Source of the DNA: Delphinus delphis
Lineage: Eukaryota > Chordata > Mammalia > Artiodactyla > Delphinidae
Length of the DNA stretch: 64,000 bases
Assembly (NCBI RefSeq): GCF_949987515.2
Contig: NC_082683.1
Coordinates: forward strand, 123,404,582 to 123,468,581
Reading direction: 5' to 3'
In this document: positions 23,301 through 38,300 of the stretch, piece after piece
How positions within the stretch are numbered: the stretch's first letter is position 1
How the letters are laid out: each line of letters opens with the position of its first letter
Made by a program: the position numbers and the translations under genes
Notes under the pieces: generated by a model
Told to the model about the DNA's origin: nothing
Databases searched by the model: none
What the model saw: the letters and a program-made list of their open reading frames with translations, nothing else

Positions 23301-26300
23301 TAGGGACTTGGAAAAGAAACAAATGGACCTCATATTCTTTAGTCATATCTTAGGACATAATGAAATGATGGAATATGGCAGGGATTCATGCTAATGGGAA
23401 GCAGCTGGGCCTTATCAGTTCTTTCCTGGTCAGATCCAGCATCCTTGTTCCTCATTCATCTGACTAATCACTTGCTGTTCTGTTGGGTATAAATTTCTTT
23501 TCATATCCTGTCAGCATTGATTCTTTTTTTTCTTGCTTACTAGTTAATTACTTTTTTGCCTGAACCCTAGGGCCTTGGACAAGCTTGAATGATTAAGTCC
23601 AGAGTGAGGACCACCATTTTAATTTAAATGGTCTGCTAGTCCTGGTAGCTTGATGGCTAATGAACATTTTATTTTAGCCTCATGCTAACCATGTGAAGTT
23701 GGGTAGCTAAGGTTTAATACCACTTGAGTTGCTTACTTCAAAACAGTGGCCTTGCATTAGAGGCCAGTCTCCTTCAACCCTTTCCGACTGTTTGTCCTGA
23801 TTTTGTTTAGCTGACTTTGACGCCAGCCCAGCAACAGTTATTACTACAGCAGGCACAGGCACAGGCACAGCTGCTGGCTGCTGCAGTGCAACAGCATTCC
23901 GCCAGCCAACAGCACAGTGCTGCTGGGGCCACCATCTCAGCCTCCGCCGCCACGCCCATGACTCAGATCCCCCTGTCTCAGCCCATCCAGATCGCACAGG
24001 TGAGTGAGTAACTCTCATAGCTGGGGCAGGAAGGGAGGAATAAAATGGCAGGTTTTCTTTGGTATTAAGCTTACTTTCTGATTGTTAGTGTGAGGTAAGT
24101 GGTGTAGCCTTCTTTACCACTGAACTAGAAATAATACATTTGTTTGCTTATTTGAGTTGATATTATAAACACATAACTGATTATTTGAATAACTGACTGT
24201 TTAAGTGACAATTCTTGAATAATTGGCTGGCATATTTCTGAAGCAGGGGATTACTGTATTTATTTTAATTAGCTAATTACAGCAGGCATGGGTTCTTTCA
24301 TGTGCTCTGCAGTGAATGTTGCCACCCATGTGTGAGAGAAACTGCACGTCATCTTTCTGCTAGAGTGATTAGCTCTGTGCAGAATTGCATTAGAGTGTTG
24401 TTTGGCTTTAATTTTCGCATTTTAGGGCAAAGTATCCAGAGATAATAAAAATTTATTTAAGAGGCATAGACAGTTCTACCAAGGAGGAAAAAAGCTAAAT
24501 GAAATCCTTTATCTTAAGGAGAGGAAAAAAGTATAAGTAGTCATATCAGTGAAATGTATGAAGAGTTATTATGAGTCTAGTGCAGATAATTATCTTTATC
24601 CCCCCAGAGAAGGCTCAGAAATAGACTTAAATTGTAGCTAGAGTTTGACTAAACATTAAAAAAGAACCAATTAACTAAAAGTGTACAGAATAGATGTCAG
24701 GCTAATCTTTATGACTGTTATATACAATCTTTATCAAGATCATGTTTTTATTTTGGCCATTTTTTCCATCACCAAATAAATGTTTTTAGTGCCTAAGCTG
24801 TGAGACTATGTTGACATTATTCTAATAAGATAATATACATGAAAGTATGTTGAAAATTATAAAATACTAGGCCAATATAAGCAAGTTTAATATGTTGTAG
24901 ATCAGATTTTTATATGGATAGCTATTTTTTTTCAAATTTTTACACTGATTTCTCAGTTGAGTTACATAGGCTGGTGCCACATTTCATGAATCATTATAAA
25001 TCTTTTAATTTATTGATGCAAGTTCAGACGTAGCACTCTCAATTTTTGCTTAACAAGAGAAAACTCTAATCAAACACTTAAAAACTCAACCTGTTCTTTT
25101 CTCACTTGAGAGAAAAACCCATATTGGTCTCTACATGTTAAAAACACAACCATAAGCATTTGTTCTGAGGGAATTTTAAATAACTGTTGAAAATTAGATA
25201 CAGCATAAGTCACGACACAATATATGCCCACAGAAATAACAAGTCCTTGTAGCAGCTCCAGGTTTCTTCACATGCTTTGTGAATGCACCCAGAGCACATC
25301 CTTGTTGGGAGTTTATAAGAACGTCAAATATTAACTCTTCTTTATTTGGATGACAGAATTCATCATCTGGGAACCTTAAGATTAAGCAAGCTTTTATTTC
25401 AGAGTCTCCAATCCATGTTTTAATCCTAATTTTTTAGGATCTGCAACAACTGCAACAACTTCAGCAGCAGAATCTCAACCTGCAACAGTTTGTGTTGGTA
25501 CATCCAACCACCAACCTGCAACCAGCGCAGTTTATCATCTCACAGACGCCCCAGGGCCAGCAGGGTGAGCGCCTCCTTAGAGCTTATTAGTGGTACGGTA
25601 CACCAAGGCTGTCCACTTGTGTGACATACATGCTGACTACTGTCATTTTGGCCCAGAAGCTGTCCATTAGAACAGTGTTTTTATTAAATTTTATTTAACT
25701 TTAAGCTCAGTATTCATGTTGAGAAAAATTTTTTTTTTGTCATGCATACCTAATTATTGAAGGTCATCCTTCACTGCCTTTCATCTGTTTAATCAGTAAG
25801 GAGGACCATGGGTTTGGCCAAAATTCTAAATTAAATCCTTCAACATGCTGAACATACATTGGATAAATTGCTTTTATGTTTTGATAGTTTTTCATGGGAA
25901 TGTGTTCAAAGAATGGGCTGAGCATTGTAAGTATACGCTTCTAACAATCATTTGTTTTCTTTTAAAGTTTAAGAAGGAGAGAGTGTCATGTTAGAAATTG
26001 TGCAAATTTTGTGAATTATAAAAAACATCTTCAAGGCCTTTTAGTGCTGAATATTGTTGTGTTACTGCTGTATAAAGTTCAATCATGTTTGTAATGGAAT
26101 CAGTATAGACAGTATCAGAGTATCAAGGCTTCAACTCAAGGAACATTAGTGCATCTCTATTGATTCCTCATTATTTCTGTTTTTTAGCCTTTTTTCTTCT
26201 TGATCATTCATTCCAAAATCTTTTGTTGTATAAATAACCTATTCCACTTTTAATGGATAGGATAGCCTGCACCTTTAATGAACTAGATAGTTCTCTGTCC

Positions 26301-29300
26301 CAGCATATACTAACTGTTTCTAATGGCTTCTGGGTTAAGAAGTTGAGCTTTTTTTTTTTTTTGGAGTTTCAAGCTGCTTCCATTTAGAATGCTTCTTCAC
26401 TTTCATCCATTCCTTGGTAAAATAAAGAATTGGCCAATCAGAGAGGTTATTCAGGTTACGCTAAAGACATCTACCAGTTTTAGTTTGTTCTATATCTTAT
26501 TGCCCAAATTGTATTTAACAAGACTGAATTTTAGGCAAATAAGACATTAAGAGTTTTAAGACCAGTAAGCCTAGCTGGGGATCAGTTGGAAATTTTCACT
26601 TCACTTTCTCATTTTTTCTTTTGCCATTTGTTCAAGGTAATCTTTAATGTTTGACATAACATGTTTGTGTTTTACAGGTCTCCTGCAAGCGCAAAATCTT
26701 TTAACGCAACTACCTCAGCAAAGCCAAGCCAACCTCCTACAGTCGCAGCCAAGCATCACCCTCACCTCCCAGGTCGGTTTTCTTCCATGAGGGTTGCTTT
26801 CTTTTATCCTGTTGTCTTGAGACTCTGTGGGGATTTGTTTAACTTAAAACCACAACCCCTTAATAAAAATAATTCAAATAGTTTTAAAAAACTCACCAAA
26901 ATTTCAAAGCTAGGCTTATCAGCTTGATAAAGCAGTGCTACCAAATTGATGTAGTCTTTGAAAATCTTCAAGGAGTCCCTATTTTCTTATATTTTCATAA
27001 AGAATAACTGTGTTAGCACCAAATGATTAATGAGTTCTGGCTGTTTGACCACCCTCCCCACCCTGATATTTGGCAGTAGAGATTACCACTTGAGCTAGAC
27101 CTAGAGCCTGAGTTAAAACCTATCATTGCCCTTTGCTGCTTCTCAGAAACTGCAAAGAAGCTCTTATCTCTGTGTTTTATTCCATCTCAACTTTTAGATG
27201 TTGCTTTAGCTAATTTTTACCAGAGTTTAAGGCATCTAGAGGGTCTAGGCAGGTCTAGGCGTCTAGAGGTTTAAGCTTTAGATCTAGTTCTGTTTCTTTC
27301 CTAGCTGTGACTTTGAGCATGTCATTTCACCTCTCTGCACCTCTGTTTCCTCATAGGTAAATTAGGTGATTGAACTAGCTGATCCTGAATTCCCCTTCCA
27401 TCTCTGATTCTCTTTGTCCATAATCGTGGAAGTTATCAGTTAATGCTAACAAATTACTAGATTTGACAAAATTCAACAACTTTATGATAACAACTCTTCT
27501 AGGAATTAGGAGGTAACTTTCCCAGCCTGCTAAAAGGCATCTACAAATAAACCATCATAAAGACTGAATACCTTCTCCCTAAGATCAGGAACAAGGATGT
27601 CCACTGTTACCACTTTTATTCAGCATTGCACTGAAGGGCCTAGCAAGGCAATAAGACAAGAAAAATAAATAAAGGACATATAGATTAGAAAGGAAGAAGT
27701 AAACTGTCTTAATTGGTAGATGACATGATTGTCTATGTAGAAAATCCAAATCCAAGGAATCCAAATCCAAGGAATCTACAAAAAAGTTGCTGGAATTAAT
27801 AGTTGAGTTTAGCAAGTATGTAGGATACAAAGTCAATATACAAAAATCTGTATACTAACAACAGGCATTTGGAAATTTAAATTAAGAAGAAAAATATTTA
27901 CGGTAATTAGGGATAAATTTAACAGAACATTTGTAAAACCTATATATTGAAAACTACAAAATCTTGCTGAGTGAAATTGAAGAAGACCTAAATAAATGGA
28001 GAGATATAATGTGTTCATGAAGACTTTGGTTGTTAAAATGTGAGTTCTCTCCAAACTGATCTATAAATTCAACACAGTCCCAATTAATATCTACAGGCTT
28101 TCTTTGTAGAAGTTTGCATGGTGTTTCTAACATTTGTACAGGATTGTAGAGGACATAGAATAGCCAAACAATTTTGAAAATTAAGAAAGTTGATGTCAAG
28201 AATTATTATGAAATACAGTAATAAAGACAGTGTGGTAATGACATATGAATAGAAATGGAACAGAAGTCCAGTACACTCACACACATAGAGCCAACTGATT
28301 TCCCACTAAGGTGCCTAAGGATTTCAGTGGGAAAAGGAAAGTCTTGTTTCAGGTGCTGAAACAATTTGCTAGCCATAGGCAAAAAAAAAAAAAAAAAATG
28401 AACCTTACTCCTTATTTCACAATGATACACAAAGATTAATTTGAAAAGGGTTGCAGACCTAAATTCTAGAAGAAAACTTAGGGGAAAATCTTTGTATCCT
28501 CATGTAAGATAGTGATTTCTTAAGTGGGACACAAAAAGCGCTAACTGTAAAAGAAAACAAATGATAAATTAAATTTCATAAAAATTAAAAGCTTCTGTTG
28601 AAAAAACAAAAAGAAAAGCCACAGACTGGAAGAAAATATTCTTAAAACTTTTATCTAATAAAAGACTTGTATCCAGAATATATAAAGAACTCATACAACT
28701 CAATAAGACAACGTGGTTTTTTTTAAAAGGGAGTGTATGCAAAATATTTGAAGATACTTCACCAAAGAAGGCACGTAAATACCCAATAAGCATATGAAAA
28801 GATGCTCAAAATTATTAGTCGTCAGGAAAATGCAAAAGAAATATCACTACACACCCATTAGAATGGCAAAATTAAAAAGACTATAATAATACCAAGTGTT
28901 GATGAGAAAATAAAGCAACTACAGCTCTTATATATTGCCTGTGGGGTTGCAAATTGGTACAGACACTTTGGAAAACATCTTGGCAGTTTCTTATAAAGTT
29001 AAATATACATGTACCTTATGACTCAGCAGTTCTACTCTTAGAAATGAATGCATCTGTCCACACAAAGACCTGTGTATGACTGACTGTTCATAGCAGTTTT
29101 ATTCGTAATCACCCCAAAGTGGAAACAGCCTAAACATTCATCAGCTGGTGAATAGATAACATGAATTTTGGCATATCTATATGATGGAACGCTACTCAGC
29201 CATAGAAGGAAATGTACTTCTGATACATTCAACGTCATGTATGAATTTCAGAAGCATTATGCTGAGTGAAAGAAGCCAAACATAAAAGACTGTATACTCT

Positions 29301-32300
29301 ATGATTCAATTTATATGGCATTTTACAGCAGACAAAACTATAGGGACAGAAATCATGTCAGTGGTTGCCAGGGGATGGGGGCTAGGGGTGGGGATTGACA
29401 GCAAAGGACACAATGAAACTTTTGGGGGTGATGGAAATTTTCTGAATCTTAATTGTGGTAGCAGTTATATGACTATATAGTTGTCAAAACACATCAAACT
29501 GTACACTTTTAAATGGTGCACTTAACTGTGAATAAGCTGAATTATAAAAATGATGTTGGAAAAAAGCCTATACCAGCAATTCCTTCCTGGCCTACGAGCT
29601 TTGTAAACAGTGGCAGGGCTGTTGTAGCTTCATCTGGACTCCTGCTCACTGAATTTTACTCTACTATTTCTAGCTCTGGCCCAGTCCAGCCTGAGGTTTC
29701 TGGAGTTGGGGTAACTTATGTGTAACCACCCCACCAAAAGATACCCAAGCTATTTTTAGTCCTATATTATTTGAGAACGGGCCTACTTCAAGCCTAGAAA
29801 TGAAGCAACCATCTGATAGTTGAGACTCACCTCTACTTATCAACCAGTTTCAGTGGGAAATTACAACCACATAGGACTCTAATATGGTTGGTACAGTTTT
29901 GGGCTCCTCCAGATGGTCATATTAAAGTTTTCTCACTGTCAACATGCCAGAGAGATAAATTTTGTTGTCTTCATTGAAGCAGGATGATAGAGAGGAGCTT
30001 ACCCGAGGTGTAGGCCTGTGTAATTCCTCTTGTGCAGTTTTCAGGGCCAGTTAGTTCAGTTGGAGAAAGCATATTACTAATGGGGTCAGAGTTAGGGGTA
30101 TATGACCCATTTAAATTACAAGAGAAAAGCACATAGCCATGGACTTCATCTGTAATCTTGTCCTGTAATCTCTCACCTGGGCTTCTGTTCACAGGAAGGG
30201 TTAACTGAGCAGTTATGATGCAGAGTCAGGGCAGCACGTCCCAGTAGTGAATACTCAGAAGGGTGGGTTCTACTCAGGGGTTGTGAGTAGAACAGTGTAG
30301 CCTTGTGTTTGTGTAATAAGGAGATTTAATATTTTCTTTAAAAAAAAATAGATTTTACCCTCATATCTGCAAATAAACTTTAGATGGATTTCAATAATTA
30401 AATATTTTAAAAGACATAGAAGAAGCTAGCAGAATATTAAAAGGAATTTTATCCAAGTTAGAAATAAAGCTTTCTCAGACTTGAAGCAACAGAAGATATT
30501 GGAAAGGAAAAAAACAAAAGTTCACCCAAATTATAATTTAAGACTTATGTATACTGAAAAATAAAAGGAAAAAAGCAGATTGGGAAAATTACTTGTATTA
30601 ATACAACAGACAAAGGCTTTATCTATAACATTTGATTGAGCTCTTTAAGGATAAGGGTGAGAGTAAGGATGTCATTACAAATGGGTTACAGATGTGAGTT
30701 CAATTCACATGAAACGAAATACAGATAATAATTAACATGTGGGGAAAATTTGGCTTTAAGTAATAAGAGAAATATGAATTAAGGAAACAGCAAAGTACAA
30801 TTTACTCCCTGAGTTAGCAAAACATTTTTTAAAACTGCTAAAACAAATCATGTGGAGAACATGGTATAGTGAGAACCAGCATTATGTATGATGTATACCA
30901 AAAGCCATGAAATTGTTTATGGTGTACTCTTTATCCAGTTATAGAAAATCCTTTGTAAATTTATCTCAAAGAACTAATTACAAAGGTGGAAAACAGAACT
31001 GTATGCACAAGAGTTTTTCATTGTGGTGTTGCCTGTTAGTGAAAACAAATGAAAAAGTGCCTAGCAATGAAGAAATTGTTAAATAAATTATGATAATATT
31101 GCCTTTCAGTCAGCCTTTGAAAATGATAATTACAATGATTGAAACAACATAGGGAAAAAAATTAAAACATAATGTTAAGTGAGAAAAGCAGAGTATAAAA
31201 TTATGTTACCATAATTACAGTTAAGGTTAAGAACGTAGATCTGAGGGAGGATGAAAACTTCTAGGGGTAATGGATAAATTTAGGGCATTGTATATGGTGA
31301 TGGTATATATTCATGGATGTTTATTTAATCTTCAAACTCATCAAGATGTATACATTATACGTGTACAACTTTTTTGTATGTCAGTCATACCTCAATTAAA
31401 TAAAAAAAGTTCACTCTTCGATTTTATGCCCTATGGTCCATTCCAATGTATTAATCATATTTTAAAAATTACTCCGATCTGTGGGATGTAAGCCTTGTTA
31501 GTAGAGATTTGAAAATTGTAATTTGTGAGAAACATTTACAGATTAAATTTAGTGCAACAAATTAAAAACAGCATAAAAAATGTAGCTCTATGGATGAAAA
31601 CTTGAACAAGTAGACTGAAGTGAAGCTATTGTTATTTAAACTGTAGGTGATTTACTTTTCCCCCTTAAAATAGTTTTAATAATCTTATATGTTTTTTATA
31701 ATATTGTGTTACAAGTTGGAGATATGATAGTGATAAGATGGGTATGGTCTCTGCTGTTTTGAAACTTATAGTTTAAGTGGCATGTTTATTATGATATAGA
31801 TTCTTAAAAATAAAGACTGATTTATTAAATGGCATGAGATGCATGTATTCAAGCCATTTGAAAACCCAAAGACAATGGATTTCATTTTTGTGTATTCAAG
31901 TCTTTTCCATAGACTTACATGTTTAACCTTAACTGTAACTGTAGTGTATATAGCATCACACTCTGCTTTTCTCACTGGGTATTATGTTGTACCTTCTACA
32001 GTGACACATGGTCTTCATAGTTCTTGAATACAGCCATTTCCTTAAATTGTTTACTTGCAGCCATTCCGGATATAAACTTAAATATCTTGGTGTATGTTTG
32101 TTCTTATTCTTTTGTTCCTTCTCTAGCAGCCAGCCACCCCAACACGCACAATAGCAGCAACCCCAATTCAGACACTTCCACAGAGCCAGTCAACACCAAA
32201 GCGAATTGATACTCCCAGCTTGGAGGAGCCCAGTGACCTTGAGGAGCTTGAGCAATTTGCCAAGACCTTCAAACAAAGACGAATCAAACTTGGATTCACT

Positions 32301-35300
32301 CAGGTAAGATGAACCCACCTTTAACTTAGATTTCCCTCCTTGGCTGGGTCCAAATATTTGCTTTCCATGTCCAAAGAGACTTCTAAGGAGCAATATATTT
32401 CTCAGCCTTCTTTTTCAGTTTTAGACTGTAACTTGTTGTTAGCCATTTTCTGCATTTATAAGTTTAGACTTTCATCGTATGTATTCATTTATAAATTTAT
32501 AATTTATTGTTAGGTTAAAATCGTTAAGATTTCTCTCAGAACACAGGCCTCTGAAATTAGAATAATACCAATACATGGTGAGAATTTAAAAGATTATGTT
32601 GGAGGATGATATAACTATACTGAGGGCTTTGTTATTTGAAAAACATCTGGTTCTAGACCTTCGTGCTACATATGTGTAAGATTGAGAGGAGTAAAGATTA
32701 CAAGGTCTTTTATAGTAGCTGAAAGGGGAAATGTTTGAAAGACTTGTTTAAAACCATTTTTTGGAAGAGAGAAAGGGGTGGTGGAAACACACACACACAC
32801 ACACACACAATAAGCCCGAACTGAGACTGATTAATCAAATGGGAATCTGTTGAAGATGAAAATTCCAAATTAATTTTTTAAAATGTCACCTAGCAGACGG
32901 CTTTTAAAGTATAATAAGCTTAATGGTTTAAACAGGTGTTGGGGTATATGGGTTTTGCCCAAGCACTCCTACTGACTCACTCTTTAATTAACCTGTCACA
33001 AGTAATACTTTTTAAAGCAGGAAAAGAATTAAACTGAATGACATTTATGTAAAATGATATAGGATCATTAGGTGAAATAAAATTACTGAAGTATAGATTG
33101 GATTGGGCATTTTAATGGAATCAGGAGAAACATGATGGTTTTTTCCCAGAGAATATAATTACTGTTTGAAATTTAAGCCACCACTTAAATACTATCCAAA
33201 TTATTTTATGTTGAAAGTACAGTAGTGTGCCACCTACTCACTAGTGAGCCTAGTGCGGTCACCGGGCTCCTCCAAAATGACATCCCTGTGTTTTTAAGAA
33301 CAGGCTTTTATTCCTTATATTTCTTTGGTAATTTATTTTTGCTCAAAGAAACTATTTATTGAGAACATAAAATGTTTTTTTTTAATAGATGTAATTTTAG
33401 AGAAAATGCACTTATATTTGTGAGGAGTCTCAGTTGTGAAGGAACAAATTACAATTCAGAAAGATTTTAGTACTTTTTAAACATCTAAACCATGTGGCTT
33501 GTTTTCAAAAAAGAAAGCTAAAAGATACAACTAGATCAATAGGGGTAAATTAATAAGCTTAAATAAGTATAAGGTTGGCATGTTTAGCAATGCTTCAGCT
33601 CTTAGGCTATTAGCACAGCATACTCTTACGTTTCCTAGGAGATTGTTGCCTGAGTGATATGCCAGGGATGTTAAGGCCTTTAAAAATCTTTAACTTTTAC
33701 CCAGATAGTGGTTTGCCTTTTTGTGGCATTTGACCCAACATACTGCCAGGGTTGTTGCTCTTTCTCTCTCTCTCTCTCTCCTTTTTCTATAAAAGAGCTT
33801 CCCTATGGTCTGGTGTTCTGCTGTATGGTTTTATTCTATTATTTGGCACAGCTCTTCCTTATTTTTCAAAATGACTTTGACTTTAGCAGTGGCAACATTT
33901 CACAGACCTTGACTGTGTGGACTAAGGCACATAATTACTGGTGCAGAATGGGAAGATCAACGTTTTTTTTTAAGTCAGATACCTCAACTATAGTTTTTTA
34001 AACATTGCTTTGTATCTAATTTATTTATACACACACACAGAGGGTAAGTTAGACATTCCAGTCATTAGTTGAAACAAACAAACAAACAAATCTCTATTCT
34101 CTGAGTAAATATACATGTTATTAGGTGTTTTAAACAGTAGTTGTTTTCTAACTTTATAATTGGTTATTAAGGATTACTGTAGATGTCATTACATAATTAG
34201 AAGGCATGCCATAGTCTAACACCATCCATCACATGTGATACATTAATTATATCCTAATCCCAGTCTTTGTTTCTTTTTTCCTTTGCTTTTTAAAATATAT
34301 ACATGTAATATAGTTCAGATACAGTATAGTTCAGATTAGGGATATAATATAGTTCAGATTAGGTATGAGTCAACTGCTTCAAACATTTACTTTTGTGAGG
34401 GGGAGAACCTAAGATGGTTGTGAGTTATAAAAGCACTAAACCAAGCTTATATCAAATTAGTGAAAATTAGTATATTAACTGAGGTACCTGTTGATTTTTA
34501 GTCAATGAAATCCTTTAAATGTGAAGTACAATTGTATTATAAATCTCAGTTAAGTGGATTTGTCATTTATTGCCATAGTTTGCGTTAGTTGATGGCCTAG
34601 CTTTATTTCCAGCCACCAACTGAAGGCATTGTTTCTTATTTTGATGTGATTTTTGAATAGGTATTTCATTTTTTTATATTGTCATTATTGTTACTTTTCA
34701 TAGAAAGGTATTACAGAAGTTTGTGAACAATTTTTAGTGAATTATGCAATTATAATGTCAGAAAACATTTATTACCATCTGACTTCTACAGCAGGTCTTA
34801 CATTCAAAGAGTTACAGGGTTTAGTTGGCCTTAGTTTTCTAGAAAGCTGTAATCCAAACAAAGTGACCAAGACATGAATATATGTGGCACACAAAGCATA
34901 GTTCAATGCCTGACGTGTAGTAGGCACCTAGTGAATATTTGTTCACTAAATGAAGTCAGCTTTAATAAATGTATAGAGATAACACTGTAGATAAAATCTA
35001 TAAATATATTTATAGATATATTTGTATATAGAGAAAATGGATAACACTTATGCTCTACTCACACTGTCCTGGTTCTTTGGGTTTTACTACAATTGGAAGG
35101 AAATCAATAAGCAGTCTACTTTTGCTCTACTTCTGTGAGATAGTATATTTAGAGGTGTCAGTAAAACTTTCTGTGATGATGGAAATGTTCTGTATTTGTG
35201 CCATCCAGTACAATAGCCACTATCCACATGTGGCTGTTGAGTACTTGAAAGGTGGCTAGTAGTGCTAAGGAACTAAATTTTTAATTTATCTGATTTTGAA

Positions 35301-38300
35301 TTAATTTAAATTTAAATAACCACATGTGGCTGGTGGTTATTTAAATGCCCATCTATCCTATGGGAAAGATTAGAATATAGATCAGTTGGAGTTCAGGTAT
35401 TCTCAATGTCTCATTTTATCGTACAGTTCTAACATTTCTCCTCTATTAAACTTTTTATCAGAAGTTGCTCCCCAGTAAGAAATTGGAGTTTAAAAAGAAA
35501 TGTTTTCTTTTCCCTGACTAACCCCTAATGCAGGTGCTAATAAACAATGTACTATCCAAAAGATGGATTGTAGGGGAGAGAAATCAAAGGACTGGGATAA
35601 TCCTAATTCAAAATGAGTGTTGTCAGGATAGTTGGGAGTTGGCTGTCTCTAGTGGAATTAGCTATGTCGTATTTTGGACCAGAAATGTTGCTTTTCTGCC
35701 CTGTCACTGAACTAACTGAAATGAGAGCGTGAATTATTTCCACCCCATGAGCTTCTATTATCTATATATACAATAACTATTCAGATATGCCTTTTTCAGC
35801 TTTAACAAGAGAGATTCAGCTGGAGGAAAAGCACTCTATACATTTCAAAGGTTATAGGCTTATAGAGAAAGATATTTTTTGTAATATATTCAGGGGATCA
35901 TTGTTCTATTGCTGTAAGGTTACCAAGTTTCCAGTGCCCATAAAGGTTTGACTAAATGGGTCAAACCTCTCTACTGTGAATTTCTATCTCTATAATGGTT
36001 ACAAAAGTAGTCTTTTTAGAATACCTGGTTTTTGTAACAAACTTTGAAATCCAAACTAAGGGTGGAAAGGAGATTTTTTTCACTGCTTCCAGAAATGCTT
36101 TACAGGAAAAAAATAAAAGAATGAGGCATTATTTCTAAATTTTAAAGTGATTTATGGGAAGTTTGGTTAGTTCAGAAATACCTAAGGTTATCCAGACAGT
36201 TACATCTATTAACCCTGTAGGTGATACAGGTTAACTGATTTTTAAAGATTACTTAGATCACTTTGGTTGCATCAATTAAGGGACTTGGTAGAATTTCAGC
36301 ACTACCTTTTCAGAGTTAGTAGAAACACTTGATATCTCAATTATTACATAAGGTAGCAAGAAGAGATTCAAGATGGAGGGAATATGGAACAGTTTCGAAT
36401 GTTGTCACAGTCAAGACCTAACTAACAGAGTCCTCACTGGAATACTGTGCTCAGCTTAGGAATGGATGTTTTTGTAGGACCCAGTAAATGGAATGATTGT
36501 TGGTTCTTTGTCTGGAACAGTTATTGGAGCAGCACCCTCGAGTGAAGACCATAACATTAGATGAACCTTTTCTCCCTCTCTTTCTCTCCCCTCTCCTCTT
36601 CTGTATTACTCTGCAGGGCGATGTTGGGCTCGCTATGGGTAAACTGTATGGAAATGACTTCAGCCAAACTACCATCTCTCGTTTTGAAGCCTTGAACCTC
36701 AGCTTTAAGAACATGTGCAAGTTAAAGCCACTTTTGGAGAAGTGGCTAAATGATGCAGGTGGGTGAATGTATAAAACATTTCCTCATTGTTCATTGAAAT
36801 TGTATAGGAGGGATTGTTGTATTAATTGGGGTTTATATTTCTTATTACATTATTGGTACTACAGAACCTTGAAGCTCACAATCTTTGGAGGAGCAATATA
36901 AATTATGACTACATAAATCAGAGAGCTAATTCATTTAAGTAGGCTAGTAATTACAAGGTACATAATCAGCAATAATTTTTAGCTTTGGAATATTTCTTGT
37001 ATTTGAGCCCAGGGTGAGAGACAGTTGAAGGAAGTTGAAGAGGGGACCTAGAGAATATTAAATTTAGTAAGTCAAAGACATATACTATATGATATCACTT
37101 ATATGTGGAATCTAAAAGATAATACAAATGAGTCTATATACATTTAGAAACAGACTCAGACATAGAAACAAACTTACGGTTACCAAAATGGGAGAGGGAG
37201 GGAGGGACATATTAGGAGTATGAGTTTAATAAATGCAAACTACTAGTATACATAAAATAGATAAGCAACAAGGATCTGCTGTATTGCACAGGGAATTATA
37301 TTCAGTATCTTATAATAGCCTATAATGGAATATAATCTGAAAAAATATATGTAACTGAATCACTTTGCTGTATACGTGAAACTAACACAATATTGTAAAT
37401 CAACTATACTTCAATTTTAAAAAAATGACCACCAATTTTATACACAAATTGAGCTGTTAGTTTTAACTTAATGTGTTTTGTGCTGAAGTTTCCCTTTGGA
37501 AATTTTGAATTTTGAGTCACGGAATCATAGACTATGAGAGCCATAAGAAACCCTGGAGATCCCCTAGACTATGGTTCTCATTGTAGATATGAACAAAATT
37601 CAGGTCTTTGGAAAAGGCAAACCTGTAACTCCCAACCTTGGACAGTCTGATTTCGTAGTTCTGGGTATGGCCTCAGCATCTGGAATCTTTCTGAGTTCCA
37701 CAGGTGAGAACCACTGGTCTGCCCCCTCCATCTCATTTTATATAGAGAGTGGAAAGAAACTCAGAGATGTCTGTAACATGCTCAGGGTCATTAAACTGTT
37801 AAATGACAGAACCTTGTTTAAAGTTTAAATAGTTTAAAAATGTTTCATTATTTGTTTGGTTTGGGGGGAAGGGGAGGAATACCAGTGAAATAAAATGAGA
37901 GGTCATTTGCAAGATAAATGTTAAACATTTGATAATTTCCAAAAAGCTTTCTTTCTTTTATCCCTAGAGCTAATAAATAAATAAGCAAACAAAACCAAAA
38001 CATAAGAGCACAACTCAGAAGAGGTAGAGCTGAGAGTAAGGATAGGAATAGTAAACTGCTTTCTCAGAAACGAATCAAAGAATAGCAATGACAGTATGGT
38101 CAACCATCCTGAGACAAAGAATGCCAATAAGAACAGCAGAAAGATCCATGGTAGTGAACAATATTTTAATGTAGGTTATGAAAACCTTTCATGCTTGCTT
38201 TTAGCCTAAAATACTTTGGTCAGTTTTATTGTTGTTGTTAATACATGTATTGTGCGCATGAATCATGCTCAGCTGATTTGATTTATGTGTTTTCTTCTTT

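Larger units (their letters stand above)
21648..23810 (+). other. Intron with a SINE, a MIR and repeat-poor sequence
   Basis: This is a 2163-base phase 0 intron. It carries a tRNA-derived SINE only 57 bases after the donor and a MIR at about 22285-22485. About 22950-23800 is repeat-poor and includes an octamer at 23177-23184. Confidence 0.6.
26773..32126 (+). other. Intron filled mainly by old LINE sequence
   Basis: This is a 5.35 kb phase 0 intron. A MIR-like stretch lies at about 27280-27430, an old plus-strand L1 at about 27560-29560, and another ancient LINE at about 30340-31420. About 29570-30330 is unassigned. It ends in a tandem acceptor (see 32127). Confidence 0.6.
32304..36616 (+). 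other. Intron with simple repeats and a hAT-type fragment
   Basis: This is a 4.3 kb phase 0 intron. It contains (AC)n at 32787-32811, (TC)n at about 33757-33781, (AAAC)n near 34073-34092, an L2/MIR-like tail at about 34890-34960, and an inverted-repeat element at about 35203-35345. The final 50 bases are a long pyrimidine tract. The rest is AT-rich and unassigned. Confidence 0.55.
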
